Shown in pieces: positions 20,808 to 31,101 of a DNA stretch of 64,000 bases. Source of the stretch: an uncultured Paracoccaceae bacterium. GTDB taxonomy: Bacteria; Pseudomonadota; Alphaproteobacteria; Rhodobacterales; Rhodobacteraceae. The position numbers and the translations under genes were made by a program. Below the pieces are notes generated by a model that was given only the letters and a program-made list of their open reading frames with translations, did not search any database and was not told the DNA's origin. How positions within the stretch are numbered: the first letter of the stretch is position 1; every line of letters begins with the position of its first letter. Location of the stretch: assembly GCA_947487205.1 (NCBI GenBank), contig CANKVU010000002.1, positions 62,001-126,000 on the forward strand, written 5' to 3'.

Positions 20808-22232
20808 TCAGGCGACCTTCAGCACCGATTCGTCCGCTTTCTCGATCAGCGCGGCGTGGAGGGCGGCCACGACCGGCTTCAGGTGGTCCCGTTCCAGGAT
20901 GAACTGGACGTCCACGTTCCGCGGCCCCTGCGAGGCGCCGACGGCGGAATGGCCGGCCTCGGCGATCGCGGTCAGCCCGCGCTGCAGCACCGCCAGGCCG
21001 TTCAGGTCCCGCCCGATCGCCGCCGCCATCGACATCGGCCGCGACGACACGCTGGCGGAGGGATAGATCTTCTCCAGATCCTTCTCGACCCGGCGCATCA
21101 CCCGCAGCGAGGCGTCGACGTAATGGGTGATCGTGTTGGCGTTCGACACCTTGGAGACGATCCGCACGTCGTTGCGCGTCAGCACCTCCAGGATCTTGGC
21201 GTCGTAGCCCTTCACCCCGACCATGTCCTGCTCGAAGAGTTCGAGCGCGACGATGTCGATGCCGGTCACGATCTCGACGCTGGGGCTCTCGGCGGGCTCG
21301 TCGTCGATCAGCGTGCCGGGATCCTCGGGCTCGAAGGCGTTGGTCACGCGCAACGGCACGTTGGCCTGGCGCAGCGTCTTGGCGGCGTCCGGGTGGATCG
21401 CCTCCATGCCCATGTTCGACAATTGGTCGGCCACGTCGTAATTGGTCCGGCCGAGCTTGCGGACCTTGTCCTGCCCGACGGTCTTGGGATCGGCCGAGGA
21501 CAGGTGGTATTCCTTGTGGATGATCGCCTCCCGCGCGCCGGTCAGGGCGGCGAGGCGGGAGAACGTCACCTCGGAATAGCCGCGGTCGAATTCGCGCATC
21601 AGCCCTTCGGCGCATTGGGCATAGCCGGTGACGATCGGCATCTCGGACATCGGGTCGACGCCGTCCAGCCCGTGTTCCAGCCGCTCGTCCAGGCTGCGCT
21701 CGGCCTGGTCGCGCCAGCCCGACAGGTCCACCAGGCGCGCATCGACGCCTGCGCGCTGCAGGCAGAGCGTCGCGACCATGGCCGAATGCGCCTCGCCCAG
21801 CCCCGACAGGAGCTCGCGGATATGCAGCATGTGCTCGGACAGGCGGAAATGCCCGTAGGAGCAGAGGCGCTGCAGGTCGATCAGGCAGTTCCGGGCGCCG
21901 TCGATCCGCTCGCGCACGAAGGCGTTGGCGGTGTCGCGGTCGGCGCCATGGGTCAGCAGGCGGCCATGCGCCTCGACCATCGCCTCCTCGACCTTCTCGA
22001 GCGCCGATTGCCAGCCGGGCCCGCCCGAGGCATGGGCGAACTTGGCATAGACGCCGGGATCGCCGGTCTTCTTGTGCTCGAGCAGGAGGTCGGTGATCCC
22101 CCCGAAGGCCGAGACGACGAAGATCCGGCCATAGAGGTCGTCGCCCGTCCGGCCCCGGACGATCAGGTCGTCACAGAGCTCGTTGAAGCGGGACATGGAG
22201 GTCCCGCCGATCTTCTCGACAGTATGGGACAT
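20808..22232 (-). CDS. ask: Aspartate kinase, ectoine-cluster type
   Basis: MSHTVEKIGGTSMSRFNELCDDLIVRGRTGDDLYGRIFVVSAFGGITDLLLEHKKTG...; located directly after ectC. Confidence 0.93.
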   Translation of the reverse strand: MSHTVEKIGGTSMSRFNELCDDLIVRGRTGDDLYGRIFVVSAFGGITDLLLEHKKTGDPGVYAKFAHASGGPGWQSALEKVEEAMVEAHGRLLTHGADRDTANAFVRERIDGARNCLIDLQRLCSYGHFRLSEHMLHIRELLSGLGEAHSAMVATLCLQRAGVDARLVDLSGWRDQAERSLDERLEHGLDGVDPMSEMPIVTGYAQCAEGLMREFDRGYSEVTFSRLAALTGAREAIIHKEYHLSSADPKTVGQDKVRKLGRTNYDVADQLSNMGMEAIHPDAAKTLRQANVPLRVTNAFEPEDPGTLIDDEPAESPSVEIVTGIDIVALELFEQDMVGVKGYDAKILEVLTRNDVRIVSKVSNANTITHYVDASLRVMRRVEKDLEKIYPSASVSSRPMSMAAAIGRDLNGLAVLQRGLTAIAEAGHSAVGASQGPRNVDVQFILERDHLKPVVAALHAALIEKADESVLKVA

Positions 22233-22235
22233 GGC

Positions 22236-22628
22236 TCACGCCGCCTCGTCCGGGAGGGCGTAGGAGCCGTCGGCGCGGTGCACCTCGGTGCCGGTCACCG
22301 GCGGGTTGAAGCAGCACGCCATCACCAGCTCCTCCTCGGCGCGGAGGATGTGGCGGTCGTGCTCGTTCAGGGCATACATCACGCCCGGCCGGATCTGGTG
22401 CGTCTCGCCGGTGGCGATGTCGGTGATCGAGCCCTTGCCCGACATGCAATACACGCTCTCGAAGTGGTTCTTGTACTCGAATTCGTGCTCGGACCCGGCC
22501 TTGAGGGTGGTGATGTGGAACGAGAACCCCATCCCGTCATCGGCCAGCAGCATCCGCACCGAGGTCCATTCGGCATCCGAGACGGCGCGGTCGGTATCCG
22601 TCAGCTCGTGGAAGTCGCGAACGATCAT
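22236..22628 (-). CDS. ectC: L-ectoine synthase
   Basis: [70 protein letters not shown]. Confidence 0.97.
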   Translation of the reverse strand: MIVRDFHELTDTDRAVSDAEWTSVRMLLADDGMGFSFHITTLKAGSEHEFEYKNHFESVYCMSGKGSITDIATGETHQIRPGVMYALNEHDRHILRAEEELVMACCFNPPVTGTEVHRADGSYALPDEAA

Positions 22629-22633
22629 GTCGG

Positions 22634-23926
22634 TTACTCCGCGGCAAGGTGGTTGGGGGCGGCGGTGCGGACGGCGGCCTCCAGCGTGGCGAGGCCCGCC
22701 TTGAACTGCTCCATCGGGATGGTCAGCGGGGCCAGCACCTTGACGACCTCGTCCATGGCGCCCGAGGTCTCGATGATCAGGCCGTTGCGGAAGCATTCGG
22801 CGCAGATCTCGTCGGCCAGTTCGCCCGAGCCCACGTCGACCCCCTGCATCATGCCGCGTCCCTTCAGGCGGGCGCCCGGGATCGTGTCGGCGATGCGGCT
22901 CAGGCTGTCGTGGAGCACCTCGGCCTTCTCGGCGATCGACGCGGCGAAGGCGTCGTCCGCCCAGAACTTCTCCAGCGCGACGCGCGCGGTGACGAAGGCG
23001 TGGGTGTTGCCGCGGAAGGTGCCGTTATGCTCGGCCGGCTTCCAGATGTCGTCGTCGGGACGCACCAGCAGCAGGGCGAATGGCAGCCCGATGCCCGACA
23101 GCGACTTGGCCAGCGGGATCATGTCGGGCTGGATGTCGAAGGCGTCGAAGCTGAAGAACGATCCGGACCGGCCGATGCCCGCCTGGATGTCGTCGACGAT
23201 CAGCTTGATGCCGTGCTTCTTCGCGATCCGGGCGATGCCCTGGGTCCATTCCTTGGTGGCGGCGTTCAGGCCGCCCTCGCCCTGGATCAGCTCGACGATG
23301 AAGGCCGCCGGCGCGTCGATCCCCGAGGAGGGGTTGTCGAGCATCATCTCGATCTGGCTCAGCGTGTCCACGTCGGGGCCGAACGCGCCCTCGTAGGGCA
23401 TGCGCGAGACGCCGCAGAGCGCGCCGCCGCCCGCGCCCGCGCGCTTGCCGGCATTGCCGGTGCAGGCGAGCGCGCCCAGAGTCATGCCGTGGAACCCGTT
23501 GGTGAAGGCGATCACGTTGCGCCGCCCGGTCGTCTTGCGCGCCAGCTTGATGGCGGCCTCGACGGCATTGGTGCCGGTCGGGCCGGTCATCATCACCTTG
23601 TGGTCCATGCCGCGCGGCTTGAGGATGATGCGCTCGAACGCCTCGAGGAACGCCGCCTTCTCGGTGGTGTACATGTCGAGCCCGTGGGCGATGCCGTCGT
23701 TCGAGATGTGCTCGATCAGCGCCGCCTTCATGTCGGGGTCGTTATGGCCGTAATTCAGCGAGGAGCAGCCGGCGAGGAAGTCGGTGTAGTCGCGGCCCGC
23801 CTCGTCGGTCAGGGTCGCGTTCATGCCCTTGGTGAAGACGGTGTCGAAGCTGCGGCAATAGCTCCGCACGACACTCTCGCGCCGCTCGAAGATCTCGTGG
23901 GTCGTCTTGTCCATATCCTTGGGCAT
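22634..23926 (-). CDS. ectB: Diaminobutyrate-2-oxoglutarate transaminase
   Basis: [59 protein letters not shown]...; EctB signature and cluster context. Confidence 0.97.
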   Translation of the reverse strand: MPKDMDKTTHEIFERRESVVRSYCRSFDTVFTKGMNATLTDEAGRDYTDFLAGCSSLNYGHNDPDMKAALIEHISNDGIAHGLDMYTTEKAAFLEAFERIILKPRGMDHKVMMTGPTGTNAVEAAIKLARKTTGRRNVIAFTNGFHGMTLGALACTGNAGKRAGAGGGALCGVSRMPYEGAFGPDVDTLSQIEMMLDNPSSGIDAPAAFIVELIQGEGGLNAATKEWTQGIARIAKKHGIKLIVDDIQAGIGRSGSFFSFDAFDIQPDMIPLAKSLSGIGLPFALLLVRPDDDIWKPAEHNGTFRGNTHAFVTARVALEKFWADDAFAASIAEKAEVLHDSLSRIADTIPGARLKGRGMMQGVDVGSGELADEICAECFRNGLIIETSGAMDEVVKVLAPLTIPMEQFKAGLATLEAAVRTAAPNHLAAE

Positions 23927-23975
23927 GACTGACTCCTTTCAAGTTCGGTGTGGGATGTCGCGCGGCGGGCGTCCC

Positions 23976-24572
23976 TCAGGCGACGACGCGCAGCGCGTCG
24001 CCCGCGCGCGGAATCGAGATCGACACCATGTGCTCGGTCGGGGCGGAGCCGTCGAAGTGGATGTCCTCCTCGAAATGCGGCTCGTCCTCGATCTCGCCGC
24101 CGATGGACTTGGCGAAGCTGCGGAAGAGGCCCCAGGAGGCGTCGTTCGACTTGGTGATCGTGGTCTTGAGGTGGCGCGCCTCGGCACATTCGTCGCGGTC
24201 GATCAGCTCCTGCAGCATCCGCTTGCCGAGCCCGAGGCCCCGCGCGCGCGGGCTGACCGCGACCTGCCAGACGAAGAACGAATCCTCGTTCGGGATCATG
24301 TGGCCCGAGATCCAGCCCAGGATCTCGCCGTCCACCTCGGCGACGACGCAGGTGTCGGAGAAATGGTCGGCCTGGATCAGGTTGCAATACATCGAGTTCT
24401 CGTCGAGGGGCTTGCACTCCTTCACGAGGGTCCAGATCGCCGGGCCGTCCTCGGAGGTCGGCTTGCGGAACGTCACCGCCTGCGCCGCGGGCGCCGTGTC
24501 GTCCGCGGCCGGTCCGGGCGCCGCGCCGTCGGCGGCCGTGTCGTCGGTGGCGAGGGTCATGTCCTTGGGCAT
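23976..24572 (-). CDS. ectA: L-2,4-diaminobutyric acid acetyltransferase
   Basis: VTFRKPTSEDGPAIWTLVKECKPLDENSMYCNLIQADHFSDTCVVAEVDGEILGWISGHMIPNEDSFFVWQVAVS. ~30 aa low-complexity N-terminal extension. Confidence 0.97.
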   Translation of the reverse strand: MPKDMTLATDDTAADGAAPGPAADDTAPAAQAVTFRKPTSEDGPAIWTLVKECKPLDENSMYCNLIQADHFSDTCVVAEVDGEILGWISGHMIPNEDSFFVWQVAVSPRARGLGLGKRMLQELIDRDECAEARHLKTTITKSNDASWGLFRSFAKSIGGEIEDEPHFEEDIHFDGSAPTEHMVSISIPRAGDALRVVA

Positions 24573-24600
24573 TGGCTTGCGCCTCCGTTGTTCTTCGGAT

Positions 24601-24780
24601 GTTGAAGTAACAAACTGGCCGGAAAGTTCAACCGACCAAAGTAACTTTGTGGCGAAGATCGCCCCGACATCCCGGAATTTCCGCCGGAACGGGCGCGAAT
24701 CGGCGGGCGAAGCCCCGGGATAGCCACGATTTTCCGCATCCCGGGCCGGATGCTGAGAAAGTAATTCGGTTATTGAAGTT
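24601..24780. promoter_or_regulatory. ect divergent promoter/operator region with repeated AAGTAA(C) and inverted repeats
   Basis: GTTGAA...TTCAAC (24601-24632), AAAGTT...AACTTT (24623-24648), AAGTAAC at 24605 and 24639, AAGTAAT at 24759. AT-rich island in a GC-rich background. Confidence 0.5.
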
Positions 24781-24808
24781 TCCACATCTGTTGTGGCAAG
24801 CAGCCGGA

Positions 24809-25306
24809 ATGAAATCTTCGATGCCAGACCGGACGGATGCCAGCCTGATCGCGCTGCGGCGGATCCTGCGCGCGACCGAGATCTATGCCCGCGACCTGGC
24901 CCACCAGGCGCAGCTGACGCCGTCGCAGCTGCGGCTGCTGCAGGTGGTGGCCGAGGCCTCGGCCAAGCCGACCGACATCGCGCAGCGGATGGGCGTGAGC
25001 CAGGCCACCGTGACCGCGCTGGTCGACAAGCTCGCCGCCCGGGGCCTGGTCGAGCGCCGCGCCTCGGAGCGCGACCGCCGGCAGAGCTTCGTCTGCGTGA
25101 CCGAGGCCGGGCAGGGCATCGTCGACAACATCCCCGACGCGCTCCAGCAGCGCTACGTGCGCGCCTTCGCCGGCCTGGCGGATTGGGAGCAGGCGCAGCT
25201 CGTCGCCTCGCTCGAACGGGTGGCCGCGATGCTCGACGCCGAGGCGATCGACGCCTCGCCGATCCTGACCTCCGGCGATATCAGCCACGCGCCGCGCTCC
25301 AAGTAG
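24809..25306 (+). CDS. ectR: MarR family transcriptional regulator, EctR-like
   Basis: MKSSMPDRTDASLIALRRILRATEIYARDLAHQAQLTPSQLRLLQVV...TDIAQRMGVSQATVTALVDKLAARGLVERRASERDRRQSFVCVTEAG; divergent from ectABC. Confidence 0.88.
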   Translation: MKSSMPDRTDASLIALRRILRATEIYARDLAHQAQLTPSQLRLLQVVAEASAKPTDIAQRMGVSQATVTALVDKLAARGLVERRASERDRRQSFVCVTEAGQGIVDNIPDALQQRYVRAFAGLADWEQAQLVASLERVAAMLDAEAIDASPILTSGDISHAPRSK

Positions 25307-25335
25307 CGGAGCGGTGGTGGCCCTGTCGCCCCGCC

Positions 25336-26025
25336 TCAGATCCCCAGGTGGCGGGCGGCGCGCCCCGCGGTGATGTCGCCCGGGGGGCCGGTCCACACGT
25401 CCCGCCCGCCATCCAGGATCACCGCCCGGTCGGCCAGGCGGGTCAGCTCGGCCAGCGACTTGTCGACCACCAGGATCGCCATCGCCGCCTCGCGCCGGAG
25501 CGTGTCGAGCGCCGCCCAGATCTCCGCCCGCACGAGCGGGGCCAGCCCCTCGGTCGCCTCGTCGAGGATCAGGAGCCGCGGGTTGGTCATCAGCGCGCGC
25601 CCGATCGCCAGCATCTGCTGCTCGCCCCCCGACAGCGTGCGCGCGGCCTGTCCGTCCCGCTCGGCCAGGCGCGGAAACAGGCGCCGGACCGCCGCGAGGT
25701 CCCAGGGCCCGGGCCGGGCGGCGGCGACGAGGTTCTCGCGCACCGTGAGCCCGGCAAAGAGGCGCCGCCCCTCGGGGGCGAGGCCGATCCCGGCGCGCGC
25801 GATCCGGTGCGCGGGCAGGGCGGCGATGTCGCGCCCGGCGAAGCGGCGGCGACCGCCGGCGGCGACGAGGTTCAGGATGGCGCGGATCGTCGTTGTCTTG
25901 CCCATCCCGTTGCGCCCCATGAGCGCCACGACCTCGCCCTCGGCCACGGCGAGATCGACGCCGAACAGCGCCTGCGCCGGCCCGTGGAAGGCGGTGAGCC
26001 CCTCGACCTGCAGAAGGGGCGTCAC
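25336..26025 (-). CDS. livF: Branched-chain amino acid-type ABC transporter ATP-binding protein LivF
   Basis: Walker A GRNGMGKTT, LSGGEQQMLAIGRALMTNPRLLILDEATEGLAP. Confidence 0.9.
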   Translation of the reverse strand: MTPLLQVEGLTAFHGPAQALFGVDLAVAEGEVVALMGRNGMGKTTTIRAILNLVAAGGRRRFAGRDIAALPAHRIARAGIGLAPEGRRLFAGLTVRENLVAAARPGPWDLAAVRRLFPRLAERDGQAARTLSGGEQQMLAIGRALMTNPRLLILDEATEGLAPLVRAEIWAALDTLRREAAMAILVVDKSLAELTRLADRAVILDGGRDVWTGPPGDITAGRAARHLGI

Positions 26026-26759
26026 GGCGCCTCTCCCAGATAGGCGGCGCGCACCGCCGGATCGGCGCGGATCGTCGCCACCGTCCCGGTGGCGACGACG
26101 CGCCCGGCGACCAGCACCGAGATGCGGTCGGCCAGCGCGAAGACCGCGTCCATGTCGTGCTCGATCAGCAGGATCGGCGCCTCGTGGCGCAGCCCGTCCA
26201 GCAGGCGCGTCAGCTCGGCCGTGCCCTCGGGGCCGAGCCCGGCCATCGGCTCGTCCATGACGAAGGCGCGGGGCGCGAGCGTCAGCGCGATCGCGATCTC
26301 CAGCCGGCGCCGTTCGCCGTGCGACAGCGCCGCGGCGCGGGTATCGGCGAGCGGGGCCAGGCCGATCCGGTCGAGCGCCGCCGCCGCCCGCGCCGCCAAG
26401 TCGCGCCGCGGCCGCAGGCCGAAGGCGGCGCCCGCCGCCCCCACCGCGCCGAGGAGCGCGTTGTCGCGCACCGTGTCGCCGCCGGCGAGCTGCGAGACCT
26501 GGAACGTCCGCGCGAGGCCCCTCCGGGCCCGCGCCGCAACCGGCAGGTCGGTCACGTCCTGCCCGTCGAGCAGGACCCGCCCCGCATCGGGCCGAATCGC
26601 GCCCGAGATCTGCCCCACCAGCGTGGACTTGCCCGCCCCGTTCGGGCCGATCAGGGCGTGGATCTCGCCGGGCCGGAGGTCGAGGCAGACCGCGTCGGAC
26701 ACGGTCAGCGCGCCGTAGCGCTTCGTCACCTCGCGGCAGGACAGGATCGCCTCAGACAT
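26022..26759 (-). CDS. livG: Branched-chain amino acid-type ABC transporter ATP-binding protein LivG
   Basis: IGPNGAGKSTLVGQISG, LSHGERRRLEIAIALTLAPRAFVMDEPMAGLGPEGTAEL. Confidence 0.9.
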   Translation of the reverse strand: MSEAILSCREVTKRYGALTVSDAVCLDLRPGEIHALIGPNGAGKSTLVGQISGAIRPDAGRVLLDGQDVTDLPVAARARRGLARTFQVSQLAGGDTVRDNALLGAVGAAGAAFGLRPRRDLAARAAAALDRIGLAPLADTRAAALSHGERRRLEIAIALTLAPRAFVMDEPMAGLGPEGTAELTRLLDGLRHEAPILLIEHDMDAVFALADRISVLVAGRVVATGTVATIRADPAVRAAYLGEAP

Positions 26760-27729
26760 GGCTGCGCCCGGTCACGAGCCCCGCGATCCCGCCCCGCGCG
26801 AAGAGGACGACGCCGAGCAGCAAGAGCCCCAGCAGGATGTGCCAGTATTCCCAGATCCCGCCCAGCCAGTGCTCCATCGCGACGAAGGCCGCCGCCCCCA
26901 GGACCGGCCCCGACAGCCGCCCGGCGCCGCCCAGGATGACGAAGACCATGATCTCTCCCGACAATTGCCACGAGAACATCGCCGGCGACACGAAGCGGTT
27001 CAGATCGGCGAAGAGCGCGCCCGCGAGGCCGGTGATCGCGCCCGAGACGACGAAGGCCGCCAGGCGCAGGCGCTGCGGCTCGATCCCGGCGGCGCGGACC
27101 CGCTCGGGAGCCTGCCGCGCGGCGTTGAGCGCCAGCCCGAAGGGCGCCCGGCGCAGCCCCGCCACCAGCCCCGTCGCGGCCGCCAGAAGCGCGAAGCACA
27201 GCCCGAAGAACTGGATCGGATCGAGCGTGTTCAGCCCCGGAAAGCCGTTCCGCACATAGATCGACAGGCCATCCTCGCCCCCGTAGGCGGGCCAGGAGAC
27301 GGCGAAGAAATAGAACATCTGCCCGAAGGCGAGCGTGATCATGATGAAATAGACCCCCGCCGTGCGGAGCGCCAGAAGCCCGATCAGCAGCGCCGCGAGG
27401 CCCGAGACGGCGACCGCCACCAGCCAGATCGCCGGCATCGACTGGGTGCCCGCGATCTCCAGCGGGCCGATCCGCATCGGCTGGTACATCTGCGCGTGCC
27501 AGGCCAGGATGCCCATCGCGTAGCCGCCCAGCCCGAAGAAGACCGCATGGCCGAGGCTGACGAGCCCCCCCAGCCCGAGGGCGAGGTTCAGGCCCACCGC
27601 CGCCAGCGCGAAGATCGCCGCGCGGGTGGCGAGCGTGACGGTGAACGGCTCGTCCGCGACATGCGCGGCGAGCGCCACGAGGCCGAGCGCGGCCAGCGCC
27701 CCCAGGGTCAGCACCCGCTCCGTGATCAT
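26752..27729 (-). CDS. livM: Branched-chain amino acid-type ABC transporter permease LivM
   Basis: AVGLNLALGLGGLVSLGHAVFFGLGGYAMGILA; multi-TM. Confidence 0.92.
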   Translation of the reverse strand: MITERVLTLGALAALGLVALAAHVADEPFTVTLATRAAIFALAAVGLNLALGLGGLVSLGHAVFFGLGGYAMGILAWHAQMYQPMRIGPLEIAGTQSMPAIWLVAVAVSGLAALLIGLLALRTAGVYFIMITLAFGQMFYFFAVSWPAYGGEDGLSIYVRNGFPGLNTLDPIQFFGLCFALLAAATGLVAGLRRAPFGLALNAARQAPERVRAAGIEPQRLRLAAFVVSGAITGLAGALFADLNRFVSPAMFSWQLSGEIMVFVILGGAGRLSGPVLGAAAFVAMEHWLGGIWEYWHILLGLLLLGVVLFARGGIAGLVTGRSHV

Positions 27730-28649
27730 GCCGGCCGCGCCCCGAAGAGCCCGGTCGGCCGCCAGACGAGGATCGCCGCCATCAGCGCGTAGATCGCCAT
27801 CGAGGCGAGCGCTGCGCCGGTCGCCGCGGCGGTCGCGGGGTCGGTGACGAGAAGGAGCGCGCGCGGCAGCACGATCCCCCCCAGCGTGTCGGTCAGCCCG
27901 ACCAGCAGCGCGCCGGCCAGCGCGCCGCGGATCGAGCCGATGCCGCCGATGACGATGGTGACGAAGGCCAGGATCAGCACCGGTTCTCCCATCCCGACCT
28001 GCACCGACTGGATCGTGCCGACGAGCGCCCCGGCCAGGCCCGCGAGCCCCGCCCCGAGCGCGAAGACGAGGGTGTAGAGGCGGGCGATGTCGATGCCGAG
28101 CGCGGCGATCATCTCGCGGTCATTCTCGCCGGCGCGGATGCGGATGCCCGTCCGGGTGCGCCCGATCAGCAGGCCCAGCCCCGCCGCCACCGCCAGCCCC
28201 GCGCCGATCAGCGCCAGCCGGTAGCGGGGATAGAGGATGCCGCCCGGCAGCTCCACCGGCCCCGACAGCCACGGCGGCACGTCGAGATAGAGCGGGAACG
28301 AGCCGAAGATCCAGCGCGTCCCCTCGGAGAAGATCAGGATCAGCGCGAAGGTCGCCAGCACCTGGTCCAGGTGGTCGCGGTCGTAGAGGCGGCGGATCAC
28401 CACCCGCTCCACCACCGCGCCGGCGAGCGCCGCGCCCGCCAGCGCGGCGGCCAGCGCCAGCAGGAACGAGCCCGTCGCCGCCGCCACGCTGGCGGCGACG
28501 AAGGCGCCCACCATGTAGAGCGACCCGTGGGCGAGGTTGATCAGCCCCATGACCCCGAAGACGAGCGTCAGGCCGGCGGCCATCAGGAACAGCATCACCC
28601 CCGATTGCAGCCCGTTCAGGACCTGCTCGGCGATCAGCGCGGCGGACAT
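27726..28649 (-). CDS. livH: Branched-chain amino acid-type ABC transporter permease LivH
   Basis: EQVLNGLQSGVMLFLMAAGLTLVFGVMGLINLAHGSLYMVGAF. Confidence 0.93.
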   Translation of the reverse strand: MSAALIAEQVLNGLQSGVMLFLMAAGLTLVFGVMGLINLAHGSLYMVGAFVAASVAAATGSFLLALAAALAGAALAGAVVERVVIRRLYDRDHLDQVLATFALILIFSEGTRWIFGSFPLYLDVPPWLSGPVELPGGILYPRYRLALIGAGLAVAAGLGLLIGRTRTGIRIRAGENDREMIAALGIDIARLYTLVFALGAGLAGLAGALVGTIQSVQVGMGEPVLILAFVTIVIGGIGSIRGALAGALLVGLTDTLGGIVLPRALLLVTDPATAAATGAALASMAIYALMAAILVWRPTGLFGARPA

Positions 28650-28659
28650 GGCGCGCCCG

Positions 28660-29808
28660 TCACTGCGTCATCGTGCAATCGTCGACATAGGCGTTGGCGC
28701 GGTCCTCCATCGCGGTCCCGACGATGCGGTTGGTGAAGACGCCGTCCTCCTCGATCACCTCGCGCACATAGATGTCCTGGACGGGATGCTGGTTCGGGGC
28801 GAAGGTGAAATCGCCCCGGACGCTGTCGAAATCGGCCTCCCGCAGGGCGGCGCGGAAGGCCTCCGGGTCGCCGATATCGGCCTTGTCGAGCGCCGACAGC
28901 AGCAGGTTGGCGGTGTCGAACCCCTGCGCGGCGTAGAGGGAGGGCAGGCGGTCGTATTCCGCCTCGAACGCCGCGACGAAGGCGCGGTTCGCCTCGTTGT
29001 CGAGGTCCTTCGACCATTGCGAGGTGTTGCGGATCCCGAGCGCCGCCGCCCCGATGGCCTGCAGGATGCCCTGGTCGAAGGAGAAGGCGGGGCCGATCAG
29101 CGGCAGGTCCACGCCCGCATCGGCGTATTGCTTGAGAAAGCTGATCCCCATGCCGCCGGGCAGGAAGAAGAACACCGAATCGGCGCCCGAGGCGCGGATC
29201 TCGGCGATCTGGGCCGCGTAATCGGTCTGCCCCAGATCGGTGTAGACCTCGCCGGCCAGGTCCCCCTCGTAGAAGCGCTTGAACCCGGTCAGCGCGTCCT
29301 GGCCCGCGGGATAGTTCGGCGCCATGATGAAGGTGTCGGCATAGCCCGCCTGGTTGGCCCAGGCGCCGGCGGCCTCGTGCAGGTTGTCGTTCTGGTAGGA
29401 GACGGCGAAATAGTTCGGGTGGCAGCCGCGGCCCGCCAGCTGCGCCGGCGCGGCGTTGGTCGACAGGTAGAACTTCCCCTGCGCGGTGCCCGAGGGGACG
29501 ACCGCCATGGCCAGGTTCGACCAGACGATGCCGGTCAGCACGTCGACCCGGTCGGACTGGATCATCCGGTCGGCGATCTGGACGGCGCGGTCGGGGGCGC
29601 GCTCGTCGTCCTCGATCACCACCTCGATGTCGTCGCGCCCCGCCTGCTCGATCGCCAGCATGAAGCCGTCGCGGGTATCGACGCCGAGCGACGCGCCCCC
29701 GCCCGACAGCGTGGTGATCATGCCGACCTTGGTCTGGGCGGCGGCGGTCCCGGCCAGCGCGGCGAGCGCGGCGGCGGCGAACAGCGCGGGTCTCGCGGAT
29801 CTCATCAT
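28660..29808 (-). CDS. ABC transporter substrate-binding protein (LivK-like, periplasmic binding protein type 1)
   Basis: Signal peptide MMRSARPALFAAAALAALAGTAAAQTKVGMITTLSGGGASLGVDTRDGFMLAIEQAG...; immediately upstream of livH. Confidence 0.92.
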   Translation of the reverse strand: MMRSARPALFAAAALAALAGTAAAQTKVGMITTLSGGGASLGVDTRDGFMLAIEQAGRDDIEVVIEDDERAPDRAVQIADRMIQSDRVDVLTGIVWSNLAMAVVPSGTAQGKFYLSTNAAPAQLAGRGCHPNYFAVSYQNDNLHEAAGAWANQAGYADTFIMAPNYPAGQDALTGFKRFYEGDLAGEVYTDLGQTDYAAQIAEIRASGADSVFFFLPGGMGISFLKQYADAGVDLPLIGPAFSFDQGILQAIGAAALGIRNTSQWSKDLDNEANRAFVAAFEAEYDRLPSLYAAQGFDTANLLLSALDKADIGDPEAFRAALREADFDSVRGDFTFAPNQHPVQDIYVREVIEEDGVFTNRIVGTAMEDRANAYVDDCTMTQ

Positions 29809-29939
29809 CGGCCTCTCCGTTGGTCCCGGCTCGTCCCGGCCGGTCGGCTCCTTCGGTAGCGTGTGCGCGAGCGCAAGGGAACCGGGCTTTTCGCGCGCGC
29901 GCCCACGCCCTATCAGGGAGCGACGGAGTCGGAGGCAGG

Positions 29940-31100
29940 ATGCGACGCGACGATCTGGGGGCGCGCCCCGACTGGCGGGAGAAGGCCGAGGCGGCGGGGT
30001 TCACCTTCCACCAGATGGACGGTGCGCTCTACTGGGACGAGGCCAGGGCCTATGCCTTCACCCTGGAGGAGATCGAGCGCGACCTCGAAGGCCCGGCCGA
30101 GGAGCTGCACGGCATGTGCCGCGCCGCGGTGGAGCACGTCCTGGGCTCGGATGAACTGATGGAGCGGCTCTGCATCCCGGCGGCGCATCGCGACCTGGTG
30201 GCGGCGAGCTGGCGGGCCGGCGAGCCCGAGATCTATGGCCGCATGGACCTCGCCTATGGCGGGGACGGGCCGGCGAAGCTTCTGGAATACAACGCCGACA
30301 CGCCCACCACCCTCTACGAGACGAGCGGCTTCCAGTGGCACTGGCTGGAGGACATGATCGCCGCCGGCCGCCTGCCGGAGGGCGCCGACCAGTTCAACGG
30401 CCTCCACGAGGCGCTGGCGGCGCGGTTCCGCGACCTGTTCTACAAGGGCACGAACATCCATTTCGCCGCCTTCGAGGACGCGGTGGAGGATTACGCCACC
30501 GTCGAGACGCTCGGCTGGGCCGCGCGGGAGGCCGGGATGGGCGCCCATTTCGTCGATATCCGCAAGATCGGCCTGACCGAGACGGGCCAGTTCGCCGACG
30601 CCGAGGACCGCGCCATCGGCGTGCTGTTCAAGCTCTACCCCTGGGAGGACATGCTGCGCGACGATTTCGCCGACGCCATCGCCGGGGCGCGCTGCCGGGT
30701 GATCGAGCCGGCCTGGAAGGCGGTCCTGTCGAACAAGGGCATCCTGCCGGTCCTGTGGCGGCTGTTCCCGGGCCATCCGAACCTGCTGCCTTGCGTCTTC
30801 GCCGACGAGGATGCAGGAGATCTGGGCGCCGAGGTGGTGGAGAAGCCGATCTTCTCGCGCGAGGGGGCGGGGGTGCGGATCCGCGCCGCCGGCGCCGAGG
30901 AGGCCTCCGCCGACAGCGCCTACGACGCCCATCCCCGCATCCTGCAGGCCTATGCGCCGCTGCCCGTCTTCGGCGACGACCACGTCGTCTGCGGCCTGTG
31001 GTTGGTGGGCGAGGAGGCGCACGGATTGTCGCTGCGCGAGGATGTGTCGCGGATCACCCAGGACACGTCGCGCTTCCGGCCCCACTACATATTGCCCTAG
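29940..31100 (+). CDS. Glutathionylspermidine synthase-like ATP-grasp family protein (YgiC/YjfC type)
   Basis: RPDWREKAEAAGFTFHQMDGALYWDEARAYAFTLEEIERDLEGPAEELHGMC..., YNADTPTTLYETSGFQWHWLED. Confidence 0.92.
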   Translation: MRRDDLGARPDWREKAEAAGFTFHQMDGALYWDEARAYAFTLEEIERDLEGPAEELHGMCRAAVEHVLGSDELMERLCIPAAHRDLVAASWRAGEPEIYGRMDLAYGGDGPAKLLEYNADTPTTLYETSGFQWHWLEDMIAAGRLPEGADQFNGLHEALAARFRDLFYKGTNIHFAAFEDAVEDYATVETLGWAAREAGMGAHFVDIRKIGLTETGQFADAEDRAIGVLFKLYPWEDMLRDDFADAIAGARCRVIEPAWKAVLSNKGILPVLWRLFPGHPNLLPCVFADEDAGDLGAEVVEKPIFSREGAGVRIRAAGAEEASADSAYDAHPRILQAYAPLPVFGDDHVVCGLWLVGEEAHGLSLREDVSRITQDTSRFRPHYILP

Positions 31101-31101
31101 G

